DNA from: CAYSGX01 sp964518215
GTDB lineage: Bacteria; Bacteroidota; Bacteroidia; Chitinophagales; CAIOSU01
NCBI GenBank assembly: GCA_964518215.1
Contig: CAZFFP010000004.1
Span: 1 to 64,000, forward strand
Length of the DNA stretch: 64,000 nt
Direction: 5' to 3'
Numbering within the stretch: the first letter of the stretch is position 1; the number at the start of each line of letters is the position of its first letter. Positions 10,139-17,265 of this stretch are shown here, piece after piece. The position numbers were made by a program, and so were the translations under genes. The notes beneath the pieces were generated by a model, which saw only the letters and a program-made list of their open reading frames with translations, searched no databases and was not told the DNA's origin.

Positions 10139-10177
10139 GGAAACGTTTCTGAGGAATTGGAAACGTTTCCTTTTTTT
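10139..10177 (+). terminator. Rho-independent terminator built of two GGAAACGTTTC palindromes
   Basis: Arms 10139-10150 (GGAAACGTTTCT) and 10159-10170 (GGAAACGTTTCC) pair over 11-12 bases around an 8-base loop and are followed by seven Ts (10171-10177). It closes the TonB/cargo/PorV-like unit and separates it from greA. Each arm is also a perfect or near-perfect palindrome on its own. Confidence 0.85.
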
Positions 10178-10204
10178 ATCTGAAACAATCAAAATTAATT
10201 TTTT

Positions 10205-10675
10205 ATGGCAATTAATTATATGACCAAGGAAGGACTTGAAAAACTTCAGGCTGAACTTGCCGCCCTAAAAACAGGCAGAAGCGATATTGCCAAACAAATT
10301 GCTGAGGCACGCGAAAAAGGCGACCTTTCTGAAAATGCGGAATACGATGCTGCAAAAGAAGCTCAGGGATTGCATGAAATGAAAATTTCTCAATTGGAAA
10401 ATGCCATTGCCAATGCTCGCATTATTGATGAGTCGCAGTTGGATACTTCAAAAGTTTCTATTCTTACTACCGTTGAAATAAAAGAGCTGAAATCGGGAAA
10501 GAAAATGAAATATACCCTTGTGTCTGAAAAAGAAGCTGATTTAAAATCAGGGAAAATATCTGTTACTTCTCCAATCGGACAAGGCTTGTTAGGAAAAAAA
10601 GTTGGAGAAAAAGCAGCAGTAACAACTCCCGGAGGAGTCATCAATTTTGAAATTATTTCTATTTCATTATCATAA
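10205..10675 (+). CDS. greA: Transcription elongation factor GreA
   Basis: A 156-residue cytosolic factor that rescues backtracked RNA polymerase by stimulating cleavage of the nascent RNA. The N-terminal antiparallel coiled coil (about residues 5-75) carries MTKEGLEKLQAELAALK and the acidic tip DLSENAEYDAAKEAQG, whose Asp and Glu residues act at the polymerase active site. The C-terminal FKBP-like domain carries ISVTSPIGQGLLGKKVGE. The length equals the usual GreA length (about 157). The ATG at 10205 is the natural start. It lies downstream of the terminator at 10139-10177 and seems to be transcribed alone. Confidence 0.97.
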   Translation: MAINYMTKEGLEKLQAELAALKTGRSDIAKQIAEAREKGDLSENAEYDAAKEAQGLHEMKISQLENAIANARIIDESQLDTSKVSILTTVEIKELKSGKKMKYTLVSEKEADLKSGKISVTSPIGQGLLGKKVGEKAAVTTPGGVINFEIISISLS

Positions 10676-10800
10676 GAATTTTTTCTTCCGAAATCCGGCA
10701 AAAACAGCAGTCGTCAAAAAAATTCTGGATATACGTTGTTATTTTTCTTTCAAAGCAACCATTCTCCGGTTTTCATTCTCTTGAAAGCAAAAATCTATAC

Positions 10801-12696
10801 ATGAGTCGTTCTGTTTTCTTCATTGTCATTGTTATTTATTCATTAGGTGCTTTTGCACAAAAAGCCCCTAAAGTTGCTAAGAATTATATTCCCACCGATA
10901 CAGCTTCCGTTCACGGACCTTTGCCCTATGATTATTCAGAGCATCAGGTGTATAAAAAAATTAAATCTACGAGCATGTATCTCACCATGCGCGATGGAAC
11001 CAAAATAGCCGTGAATGTATCGCTGCCGAAAAATCTTCCCGAAGGCGAAAAAATTCCTGCCGTGCTTTATCAAACCCGCTATTGGAGAGGCGCGAAGTTT
11101 CGTTTCCCCTTCAGTATGTTTCTCAACAATTTTGTCGGCACTACCGGTAAGATGATAAAAGAAGTATTGAGTTGCGGCTACGCGTTGGTGGCGGTAGATG
11201 CGCGCGGTTCGGGTGCGAGTTTTGGTTCGCGCACACATCCGTGGTCGGTAGATGAGGTGCAGGATGGTTATGAAATTACCGATTGGATTGTACGGCAACC
11301 CTGGTCGAACGGGAATGTAGGCGCTGCCGGAGTGAGTTACAGTGGCACTACTGCCGAGTTTTTAGCCACTACAGGGCACCCGGCAGTGAAAGCCGTAATT
11401 CCCATGTTTTCGCTCTACGATGTATATGATGATATTTCGCTGCCCAACGGATTGCACTTGCAATATTTCACCACCAACTGGGGCAAAGCCAACCATGCGC
11501 TCGACAATAATAAACTGCCCATAAAAAGTTTTATGGCAAAACTGATTGTGAAAGGCGTGCAGCCGGTGAAAGGAGAAAAGAAAATGCTGAAACCTGCTAT
11601 TCGTTCTCATGCAAACAATGTGGGGGTTGATGAAGGCGTAAAGGCAATTACTTTCAGAGACGATGTGTCGGCAGTAGATACCAATATCGGCACCGACAAA
11701 TTCAGTCCGCACAGTTTTTCGCACAAAATAGATATGGCGGGTGTAGCGGTATATTCTATCAGCGGATATTTCGATGGCGACTACCAACATGCCGCCATCA
11801 AACGTTTCCTCACGCTGAAAAACCCGCAGAACAAACTGCTTTTAGGTCCGTGGGAACATGGCGGAACACTCAATGGCAGTTGGCACAATCCTGGTCCTTC
11901 GGGTTTTAATATGACCGGAGAAATTCTGAAATTTTTCAACTACCATTTGAAAGGCATGGAAACGGGTATATATAATGAGCCGCGCATTCACTATTATACG
12001 ATGGGCGAAGAAAAATGGAAAACAACGCATCAATGGATGCCTGAATCGGCAAAGTATCAGTCGTTTTATTTTTCTGCCGAAAATAAATTATCGGAGTTGC
12101 CGTCTGCAAAAGGTTTTGTTCAATACAAAGTGGATACTTCATTTGGCACAGGCGTTCAAAGTCGTTGGCGCTCACTCATGGGGCAACTGAAAATTCCTTT
12201 TCCTTATTATTACTGGAATGAAATCAGCACTGACCTGTTGCACTTCACTACTCCGGCATTGAAAGCAGATATGGAAATCACGGGGCATCCGGTTGTGAAA
12301 TTGTATATGTCGTCCACAGCAACAGATGCCGCCATTCATGTGTATGTAACCGATGTAGATGAAAACGGAACTGCGCATTACGTAACCGAAGGAGTGATGA
12401 AAGCCATGCACCATAAAGTGAGCCAAGAACCCCGTCCTTATACTGATGTGGAAGCTGTGCCGTATCATTCATATTTGAGAAAAGATGCACAACCTTTGAA
12501 GCCGAGCGAAATAACCGAAATCACTTTCGATGTGTTGCCCGTGTCGTATTTATTTAAAAAAGGTCATTCCATACGCATCAGCATATCGGGAGCCGATAAA
12601 GACCATTTTGAAATAGTAGCGCCCGGTGCCGAATGGAAAATTTATTTCGATGAGCAATATCCTTCGGGTATAGAGTTGCCGGTGGTAAATCGATAG
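10801..12696 (+). CDS. CocE/NonD (X-Pro dipeptidyl-peptidase S15) family hydrolase
   Basis: A 631-residue secreted serine hydrolase with a signal peptide (residues 1-19, ending GAFAQ). The alpha/beta-hydrolase domain (about 55-380) has GVSYSG with the nucleophile at Ser179, the acid in ISGYFDGDYQ and the His in LLLGPWEHGG. An alpha-helical cap interrupts it, and a jelly-roll X-Pro_C domain (about 400-625, with GHPVVKLYMSSTATDAAIHV) follows, giving the standard three-domain layout of CocE, glutaryl-acylase and XaaPro dipeptidyl-peptidase families. Likely periplasmic or released; it could hydrolyse esters, amides or Xaa-Pro peptides, and sequence does not decide which. It is monocistronic between greA and a bidirectional terminator. 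Confidence 0.9.
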   Translation: MSRSVFFIVIVIYSLGAFAQKAPKVAKNYIPTDTASVHGPLPYDYSEHQVYKKIKSTSMYLTMRDGTKIAVNVSLPKNLPEGEKIPAVLYQTRYWRGAKFRFPFSMFLNNFVGTTGKMIKEVLSCGYALVAVDARGSGASFGSRTHPWSVDEVQDGYEITDWIVRQPWSNGNVGAAGVSYSGTTAEFLATTGHPAVKAVIPMFSLYDVYDDISLPNGLHLQYFTTNWGKANHALDNNKLPIKSFMAKLIVKGVQPVKGEKKMLKPAIRSHANNVGVDEGVKAITFRDDVSAVDTNIGTDKFSPHSFSHKIDMAGVAVYSISGYFDGDYQHAAIKRFLTLKNPQNKLLLGPWEHGGTLNGSWHNPGPSGFNMTGEILKFFNYHLKGMETGIYNEPRIHYYTMGEEKWKTTHQWMPESAKYQSFYFSAENKLSELPSAKGFVQYKVDTSFGTGVQSRWRSLMGQLKIPFPYYYWNEISTDLLHFTTPALKADMEITGHPVVKLYMSSTATDAAIHVYVTDVDENGTAHYVTEGVMKAMHHKVSQEPRPYTDVEAVPYHSYLRKDAQPLKPSEITEITFDVLPVSYLFKKGHSIRISISGADKDHFEIVAPGAEWKIYFDEQYPSGIELPVVNR

Positions 12697-12718
12697 AGCA
12701 GCATATTTGCCCAATCAA

Positions 12719-12753
12719 AAAGCCCCGATATTTAGAAAAAACATCGGGGCTTT
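12719..12753. terminator. Bidirectional terminator between convergent genes
   Basis: Arms 12719-12729 (AAAGCCCCGAT) and 12743-12753 (ATCGGGGCTTT) form an 11-base-pair GC-rich stem with a 13-base A-rich loop. Read on either strand the stem ends in a T run, so it can stop both the S15 hydrolase gene (plus) and the coiled-coil gene (minus). Confidence 0.85.
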
Positions 12754-12773
12754 CAATGATTATTTCTGAAATA

Positions 12774-13682
12774 TTATTTCATGATATATCCGCCTTTCCC
12801 GGCTAAGTAGCCATCAATATAAACTTCCGCAACATATTTGCCAGAAGCAAATGGCATATTGGGTTTCCATGAAATACAATGATTTTTTGAAGTGCCATCG
12901 TAATTGACGGTTTTCTTAACGGTAAAGAGATTGTCGTCTCCGGTTTCTTTAGATTTAAAAGTGCCCGAACCGAGCGATTGCACCGCCAATGTAGAGCCTT
13001 CAGGTGAAATGATGCGCAAGTAAACTTCTTTGTTGCCCGAAGGAGCAATGCGGTTTTGAACCACATCGAAGCAAACTTCGATGATGTCGGTTTTTTTAGA
13101 CACTACGGTTGGAGTTCTTTTTGAGCCTCCCGATTTTTCTTTGTAAGCTATCATAACAACATTTGCGGCAGCGAGAATAGAGCCGCTTTCTACTTTTTTC
13201 TCTAAATCAGTTTTCACTACTTTCAAGTCGCTGATGGTAGCCTGAAACTCAGTGTTTTCTTGTTTCAACAAATTGTTTTCCTGAACCAATTTGTCCACCT
13301 GCTCCAATAAACTGTCGCGCATTTTCTTTAAGTCTTCGAGTTCGGCTTTAAGTTTTTTGACATCTCTGGAATATCCGGCAATTTGTTTTTCTCTTTTATC
13401 TAAAGAGGTTTTTGCTTCAGCCAGCAAACTATCCAATTCTTCCGAATAACCTTTGAATTTTTCGAGGTCTTCTCTGGTTTCAGAAAGTTCGTTTTCTAAA
13501 GCAATACGCACTTCAATCACCGATTCGAGTTCTGTAGCAGTATTTTGCTTTTCAACGATAACGGTTTCTTTGGCTTTTTTCTCGGTAAAAAATAAATAGC
13601 CTAAAGCTATATTACCGAGTAGTGAAAGGAGCAACAGAATTAATAATCCTTTGCCGCCCTTGTTGTTGTTTTGTTCTTCCAT
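12774..13682 (-). CDS. Membrane-anchored coiled-coil protein, function unknown
   Basis: A 302-residue protein. A short Asn/Lys/Gly-rich N-terminus (MEEQNNNKGGKG) precedes one membrane segment (about residues 11-30, LLILLLLSLLGNIALGYLFF). A long coiled coil follows (about 35-175, rich in Glu, Lys, Leu, with LKAELEDLKKMRDSLLEQV). The C-terminal part (about 185-302) is a beta-rich globular domain containing VCFDVVQNRIAPSGNKEVYL and ending GYLAGKGGYIMK. I picked the ATG at 13682; the open frame extends 37 codons upstream, but those residues look non-coding and a promoter box lies there. It resembles widespread uncharacterised Bacteroidota envelope proteins, probably anchored in the inner membrane with the coiled coil in the periplasm. 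No known domain assigned. Confidence 0.8.
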   Translation of the reverse strand: MEEQNNNKGGKGLLILLLLSLLGNIALGYLFFTEKKAKETVIVEKQNTATELESVIEVRIALENELSETREDLEKFKGYSEELDSLLAEAKTSLDKREKQIAGYSRDVKKLKAELEDLKKMRDSLLEQVDKLVQENNLLKQENTEFQATISDLKVVKTDLEKKVESGSILAAANVVMIAYKEKSGGSKRTPTVVSKKTDIIEVCFDVVQNRIAPSGNKEVYLRIISPEGSTLAVQSLGSGTFKSKETGDDNLFTVKKTVNYDGTSKNHCISWKPNMPFASGKYVAEVYIDGYLAGKGGYIMK

Positions 13683-13700
13683 AAGATTTGAGATTTTGGT

Positions 13701-13708
13701 CAAAGTTA
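13701..13708 (-). promoter_or_regulatory. Candidate -7 box TAACTTTG for the coiled-coil protein gene
   Basis: On the minus strand TAACTTTG matches TAnnTTTG and ends 18 bases before the ATG at 13682. It supports that start over the longer open frame. No good -33 TTTG is seen. Confidence 0.45.
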
Positions 13709-13861
13709 TAAAAACAAGAACCATTCCATACTTTTTTATGAGTTTTTTACATTTAAACAAGCAATAATGAAATGTGAAAGAGATAATATCCACAAGGATT
13801 TAATAAAATTTGTTTCGTTCAGAGCGTTATTACCGTCAACTTGCAAACGATTTATTTACCT

Positions 13862-15004
13862 ATGAAATACATAGTCTATCTCTTCATATTAATCTTGACT
13901 GCGTGTGGTGCTACCGAAGAAAAAAATATTGCAATACAGGAACAATGTTTTGTAGGCGAAGCAGATGAAGCGCTGATTGAGGCGCGAAACACGCTGAAAG
14001 CCAAAAGAATTTTCTTTGAAGATTATTTTCAAGCGCTACATAAATCGGGAGTTTTTAATGGCAGTATTTTACTTGCCGAAAAAGGTCAAATCATTTATAT
14101 GGGTTCTTTTGGATATGCGCACAATACAAAGAAAACTCCGCTCGATATTGAAACTCCTTATCAATTAGCTTCTGTAACCAAGCCCTTTACAGCTATTGCT
14201 GTTTTTCAATTGAAAGAAAAAGAACTGCTCGACTTTGATGATGATATCACCAAATTCTTTCCCGAATTTCCTTACAAAGGAATTACCATAAAGCATTTGC
14301 TTTCGCACCGCTCGGGTTTGTCGCGCTATGATGCTTTTTCTCAAAAACAATGGGATTGGAAAACGCTCATGACGAATCAGGACATGATAAAACTTTTTGT
14401 AAAATACAAACCCAACAGCTATTTCAAGCCGGGGAAAAAACATGAATATAGCAACACGGGTTATGCCTTGCTTTCCGGTATTATTGAAAAAGTAAGCGGA
14501 CAAACTTATCATGATTACATGGATGAAAATATTTTTAAGCCCGCAGGTATGCGCAATACTTTTGTATTGAACGCTCAAGAACCTCCCGATATGGAAAGTA
14601 TTGCGTTGGGACATCCGAGTAGTTATAGGCTTCCATTAATTCCTCAGGAAGATTATTTGAACGGAGTAGTAGGCGATAAGGGTATTTATTCTACCGTTGT
14701 TGATTTGTATAAATTTGACCGCGCACTGCATAATAATGTATTAATTGAAGACGCTACCTTGAAAGAAGCCTTTAACCGAACAGTTAAAAACAGAAGAAAA
14801 CCTGATGACGATTATGGCATGGGCTTTCGTCTGAAGCGTCTTCCCGGAAATGAATACTATACGCCCTATCATTCGGGCTGGTGGCGCGGCTTCAAAACGC
14901 TTTTTATTCGCGATATAAACAACGACCGCACTATTATCATGCTTTGCAATAGAGATATATCTCCTCAGTCGCAATTGATTTGGAATTTGCTGGATTTCAT
15001 GTAG
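13862..15004 (+). CDS. Serine beta-lactamase-like lipoprotein (class C/DD-peptidase fold)
   Basis: A 380-residue lipoprotein with lipobox LTAC (Cys15). It has the serine beta-lactamase/DD-peptidase fold of the AmpC-like 'beta-lactamase family' hydrolases: SVTK (Ser104, Lys107) is the SxxK motif, YSN (Tyr196 to Asn198) is the second motif, and HSG in PYHSGWWRGF replaces KTG. Such proteins are usually D-aminopeptidases, esterases or peptidoglycan enzymes; few are true antibiotic beta-lactamases. It would sit in the periplasm, attached to a membrane. I chose the ATG at 13862; the TTG 21 bases earlier would spoil the lipoprotein signal. It is monocistronic, 84 bases before the sigma factor gene. 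Role in cell-wall turnover is an inference. Confidence 0.88.
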   Translation: MKYIVYLFILILTACGATEEKNIAIQEQCFVGEADEALIEARNTLKAKRIFFEDYFQALHKSGVFNGSILLAEKGQIIYMGSFGYAHNTKKTPLDIETPYQLASVTKPFTAIAVFQLKEKELLDFDDDITKFFPEFPYKGITIKHLLSHRSGLSRYDAFSQKQWDWKTLMTNQDMIKLFVKYKPNSYFKPGKKHEYSNTGYALLSGIIEKVSGQTYHDYMDENIFKPAGMRNTFVLNAQEPPDMESIALGHPSSYRLPLIPQEDYLNGVVGDKGIYSTVVDLYKFDRALHNNVLIEDATLKEAFNRTVKNRRKPDDDYGMGFRLKRLPGNEYYTPYHSGWWRGFKTLFIRDINNDRTIIMLCNRDISPQSQLIWNLLDFM

Positions 15005-15074
15005 CGATTTCATTTTTTCGCAAATTTTTCCCAATTACCATAGCATCAATTGAATTCCGAGTGAATAAATAATG

Positions 15075-15082
15075 TATTTTTG
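15075..15082 (+). promoter_or_regulatory. -7 promoter box TATTTTTG directly before the sigma factor gene
   Basis: TATTTTTG matches TAnnTTTG and ends six bases before the GTG at 15089. If this box is used, transcription would begin about 3 bases before the GTG, giving an almost leaderless mRNA. Confidence 0.5.
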
Positions 15083-15088
15083 ACCACC

Positions 15089-15670
15089 GTGAATACGAAT
15101 AAAGACGAAATAAAAAAACGAAAAGACGAGTTGTTCGAAAGGGAGTTTCTTCCCCAGATTGACGCATTATACAACTTTGCCTTTCACCTTACTTATAACG
15201 AAGATGACTCCAATGATTTGGTTCAGGAAACTTATTTAAAAGCATATCGCTTTATAGATTCGTATGAACAGGGTACCAATGCCAAAGCCTGGCTTTTCAA
15301 AATACTGAAGAATGGTTTTATCAATGAGTATAGAAAGAAAGTTCGGGAGCCTAACAGAGTAGATTATGAGGATATCGTAAACTATCATGACCAGGAAGAT
15401 ACCAGGCATATTGGCGCGTTAGACATGAGGCAGGAAGTTTTTCAGGGAATTATTGGCGATGAAGTAACCAAAGCAATCAATTCGCTGCCGGTAGATTTCA
15501 GAACGGTGGTTTTGCTTTGTGATTTGGAAGGATTTACTTACGAAGAAATTGCCAAAATCATTAATATCCCTATTGGAACTGTGCGTTCGAGATTGCACAG
15601 GGCAAGAAACATGCTGAAAGAAAAACTAAAAGATTATGCCAAGACACTTGGCTATAAAGAAACCGAATAA
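15089..15670 (+). CDS. RNA polymerase sigma factor, ECF/sigma-70 family
   Basis: A 193-residue ECF sigma factor. Region 2 (about residues 20-90) includes YNFAFHLTYNEDDSNDLVQE and TYLKAYRFIDSYEQGTNAKA (cut here), which bind the -10 element and core polymerase. Region 4 (about 130-185) has LPVDFRTVVLLCDLEGFTYE followed by IAKIINIPIGTVRSRLHRAR, a typical helix-turn-helix for the -35 element. I prefer the GTG at 15089 because the TTG at 15080 overlaps the promoter box. The next gene starts one base after the stop and encodes a zinc-type anti-sigma, so the pair is an operon and the sigma is probably held inactive until a stress signal, likely redox as in SigR/RsrA. The signal is an inference. Confidence 0.92.
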   Translation: MNTNKDEIKKRKDELFEREFLPQIDALYNFAFHLTYNEDDSNDLVQETYLKAYRFIDSYEQGTNAKAWLFKILKNGFINEYRKKVREPNRVDYEDIVNYHDQEDTRHIGALDMRQEVFQGIIGDEVTKAINSLPVDFRTVVLLCDLEGFTYEEIAKIINIPIGTVRSRLHRARNMLKEKLKDYAKTLGYKETE

Positions 15671-15671
15671 T

Positions 15672-15938
15672 ATGGAAAATCAACACAGCCACCAACACCA
15701 CCACAACTGCCAAAAAATTATGGCATTAGTTGCCCAAGTATTAGACGGAGAACTGACTCGTGAAGAAGAGAAGCAATTTTTAGATGAATTGAATCAGTGT
15801 TCTTGTTGTCTCGACAAGTTCAGTATAGAAAAATCGTTCAAAGAATTTTTAAAATACAAAATTGAAAAACGCTCTGTGAGTTCTGAATGCATAGAGTCTA
15901 TCCGAAAAAAAATACAAGTGTTAGATCCCAATCTTTGA
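15672..15938 (+). CDS. Putative zinc-binding anti-sigma factor
   Basis: An 88-residue soluble protein. The N-terminus is His-rich (QHSHQHHHNC) and a CSCC cluster follows at about residue 38-41. Between them VAQVLDGELTREEEKQFLDE matches the helix of ZAS-type anti-sigma factors (RsrA/ChrR family), where one Cys and a HxxxCxxC group bind zinc; here Glu occupies the usual His position, so zinc may be held by the upstream His/Cys instead. It begins one base after the sigma factor stop, showing translational coupling. It would bind the adjacent sigma factor and release it when the cysteines are oxidised or the metal is lost. The open frame extends 12 codons upstream into the sigma gene; ATG 15672 is preferred. 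Confidence 0.75.
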   Translation: MENQHSHQHHHNCQKIMALVAQVLDGELTREEEKQFLDELNQCSCCLDKFSIEKSFKEFLKYKIEKRSVSSECIESIRKKIQVLDPNL

Positions 15939-15957
15939 AAACTTCCGCAATAAAAAA

Positions 15958-16284
15958 TCATTTCAATTTTTCATTTTCCCAATGCCTTTTCCCGTCTCTT
16001 TTAGTTTTCTTTTCTAAGTTTTTTTCCAACGCCTCGGTAAGATTTACTCCTGTTTGATTTGCAATGCAAATCAGCACAAACAACACATCGGCAAGTTCAT
16101 CAGACAATTCTTTGTCTTTATCAGATTCTTTAAAGGATTGCTCGCCATATTTTCGAGCCATGATACGGGCTACTTCGCCTACTTCTTCGGTAAGCATAGC
16201 CATATTTGTAAGTTCGTTGAAATAACGAACACCCGTAGATTTTATCCAGCTATCTATGGTTTTTTGTGCAGTTTCTATGGTCAT
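15958..16284 (-). CDS. MazG-like nucleotide pyrophosphohydrolase
   Basis: A 108-residue all-alpha NTP pyrophosphohydrolase of the MazG/RS21-C6 type. It shows the EExxE motif (LTEEVGEVARIMARKYG) and the later ExxD motif (LSDELADVLFVLICIANQTG), four acidic residues that bind magnesium. These enzymes remove pyrophosphate from non-canonical or excess nucleotides. I chose the ATG at 16284 (MTIETAQKTID); the open frame runs nine codons further. It lies 27 bases downstream of dtd on the same strand, and the two probably form a small nucleotide/tRNA quality-control operon. It converges on the anti-sigma gene with 19 bases between them. Confidence 0.88.
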   Translation of the reverse strand: MTIETAQKTIDSWIKSTGVRYFNELTNMAMLTEEVGEVARIMARKYGEQSFKESDKDKELSDELADVLFVLICIANQTGVNLTEALEKNLEKKTKRDGKRHWENEKLK

Positions 16285-16311
16285 GAAATAAATTTTAAAA
16301 TCGTGAAACAA

Positions 16312-16767
16312 TTATTCTTTATTCTTTGAGTCCATACATATAGTTACTGGACCATCATTTATTAATGCTATTTGCATCATAGCGCCAAATTCACCTGTAT
16401 AAATAGGTTGATTCATTTCGCTTCTGAGAATTTTTATGAATTTTTCATAAAGCGGAATGGCAATATCGGTTTTTGCCGATTTTATGAAAGAAGGACGATT
16501 GCCCTTTTTAGTAGAAGCATACAAAGTAAACTGGCTAATCACCAAAATTTCACCCTGTATATCTTTTACCGAAAGATTCATGTTGCCATTTTCATCGCTG
16601 AATATTCTTAGCTGGGCAATTTTTTTAGCCATCCATGCTAAATCTTCTTCTGTTTGGTCTTCAGATTCAAATCCGGCTAAAATGAGCAAGCCTTTCCCAA
16701 TAGAAGATTTTATTTTTTCATTGATGGTAACCGATGCGCTTGAAACGCGCTGAACAATAACTCTCAT
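16312..16767 (-). CDS. dtd: D-aminoacyl-tRNA deacylase
   Basis: A 151-residue cytosolic enzyme that cleaves D-amino acids (and mischarged glycine) from tRNA. The two family signatures are present: SQFTLYAST near residue 79 and NDGPVTICMD near residue 138, which carry the cross-subunit Gly-Pro element for chiral proofreading. The N-terminus MRVIVQRVSSASVTI is diagnostic. Length equals the family norm (about 145-150). It is the upstream gene of a dtd-mazG pair on the minus strand. Confidence 0.96.
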   Translation of the reverse strand: MRVIVQRVSSASVTINEKIKSSIGKGLLILAGFESEDQTEEDLAWMAKKIAQLRIFSDENGNMNLSVKDIQGEILVISQFTLYASTKKGNRPSFIKSAKTDIAIPLYEKFIKILRSEMNQPIYTGEFGAMMQIALINDGPVTICMDSKNKE

Positions 16768-16922
16768 GAATTGGTTTTAACAACACAAATATCAAAAATC
16801 TGAGGGGAGAAGTTTCTTAGAGCTTTTAAGAGAAACATTAAGAGAAGCTGATTTGCTTCAAAAATTTATTGAAGTAAAGAAGAAAAGAAGATAAAATGAA
16901 TATTCAGCAAGATAAAAAATCA

Positions 16923-17099
16923 TTAATCACGAAACTCATTGAGAACATCGGGCTGAATTAATTCATTAGCAGGCTTTGCAGATGCTCTTTGCTTGTCGGT
17001 ATTGAACTGGTCAATGATTTTGCTATTGAGATAAACAAAACCGAGCAAAAGAACACAAAGAAAAACCATCAACAGATTAAATGTGTAACTCTTTTTCAT
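16923..17099 (-). CDS. Small single-pass membrane protein, unknown
   Basis: A 58-residue peptide MKKSYTFNLLMVFLCVLLLG... with one hydrophobic helix (about residues 8-28) and a polar C-terminal tail (KIIDQFNTDKQRAS). A positively charged N-terminus suggests an N-in topology or an uncleaved signal anchor. There is no known domain. It is isolated between dtd and the ABC-F gene on the same strand. The hydrophobic profile and A-rich region before the ATG support translation, but nothing else confirms it; the open frame could extend nine codons upstream. Confidence 0.45.
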   Translation of the reverse strand: MKKSYTFNLLMVFLCVLLLGFVYLNSKIIDQFNTDKQRASAKPANELIQPDVLNEFRD

Positions 17100-17265
17100 A
17101 AGAATAAATTTTACTGATTTTAACAACGCATTTAATTAGCGTTTAGTTTACCGAAAGGTAGTAATTTCTTTATCCGAAGTAAAGTTTTTTTACCTAATTT
17201 ATAAACAGTGCATTAAAATCACTGTATTCCGTTAAACGCTTTCGGGGTGGGCTTTAAGCCATGCA

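Noticed and set aside
11362..11790. 142-codon minus-strand open frame
   Set aside because: Antisense to the S15 hydrolase catalytic domain; no motif.
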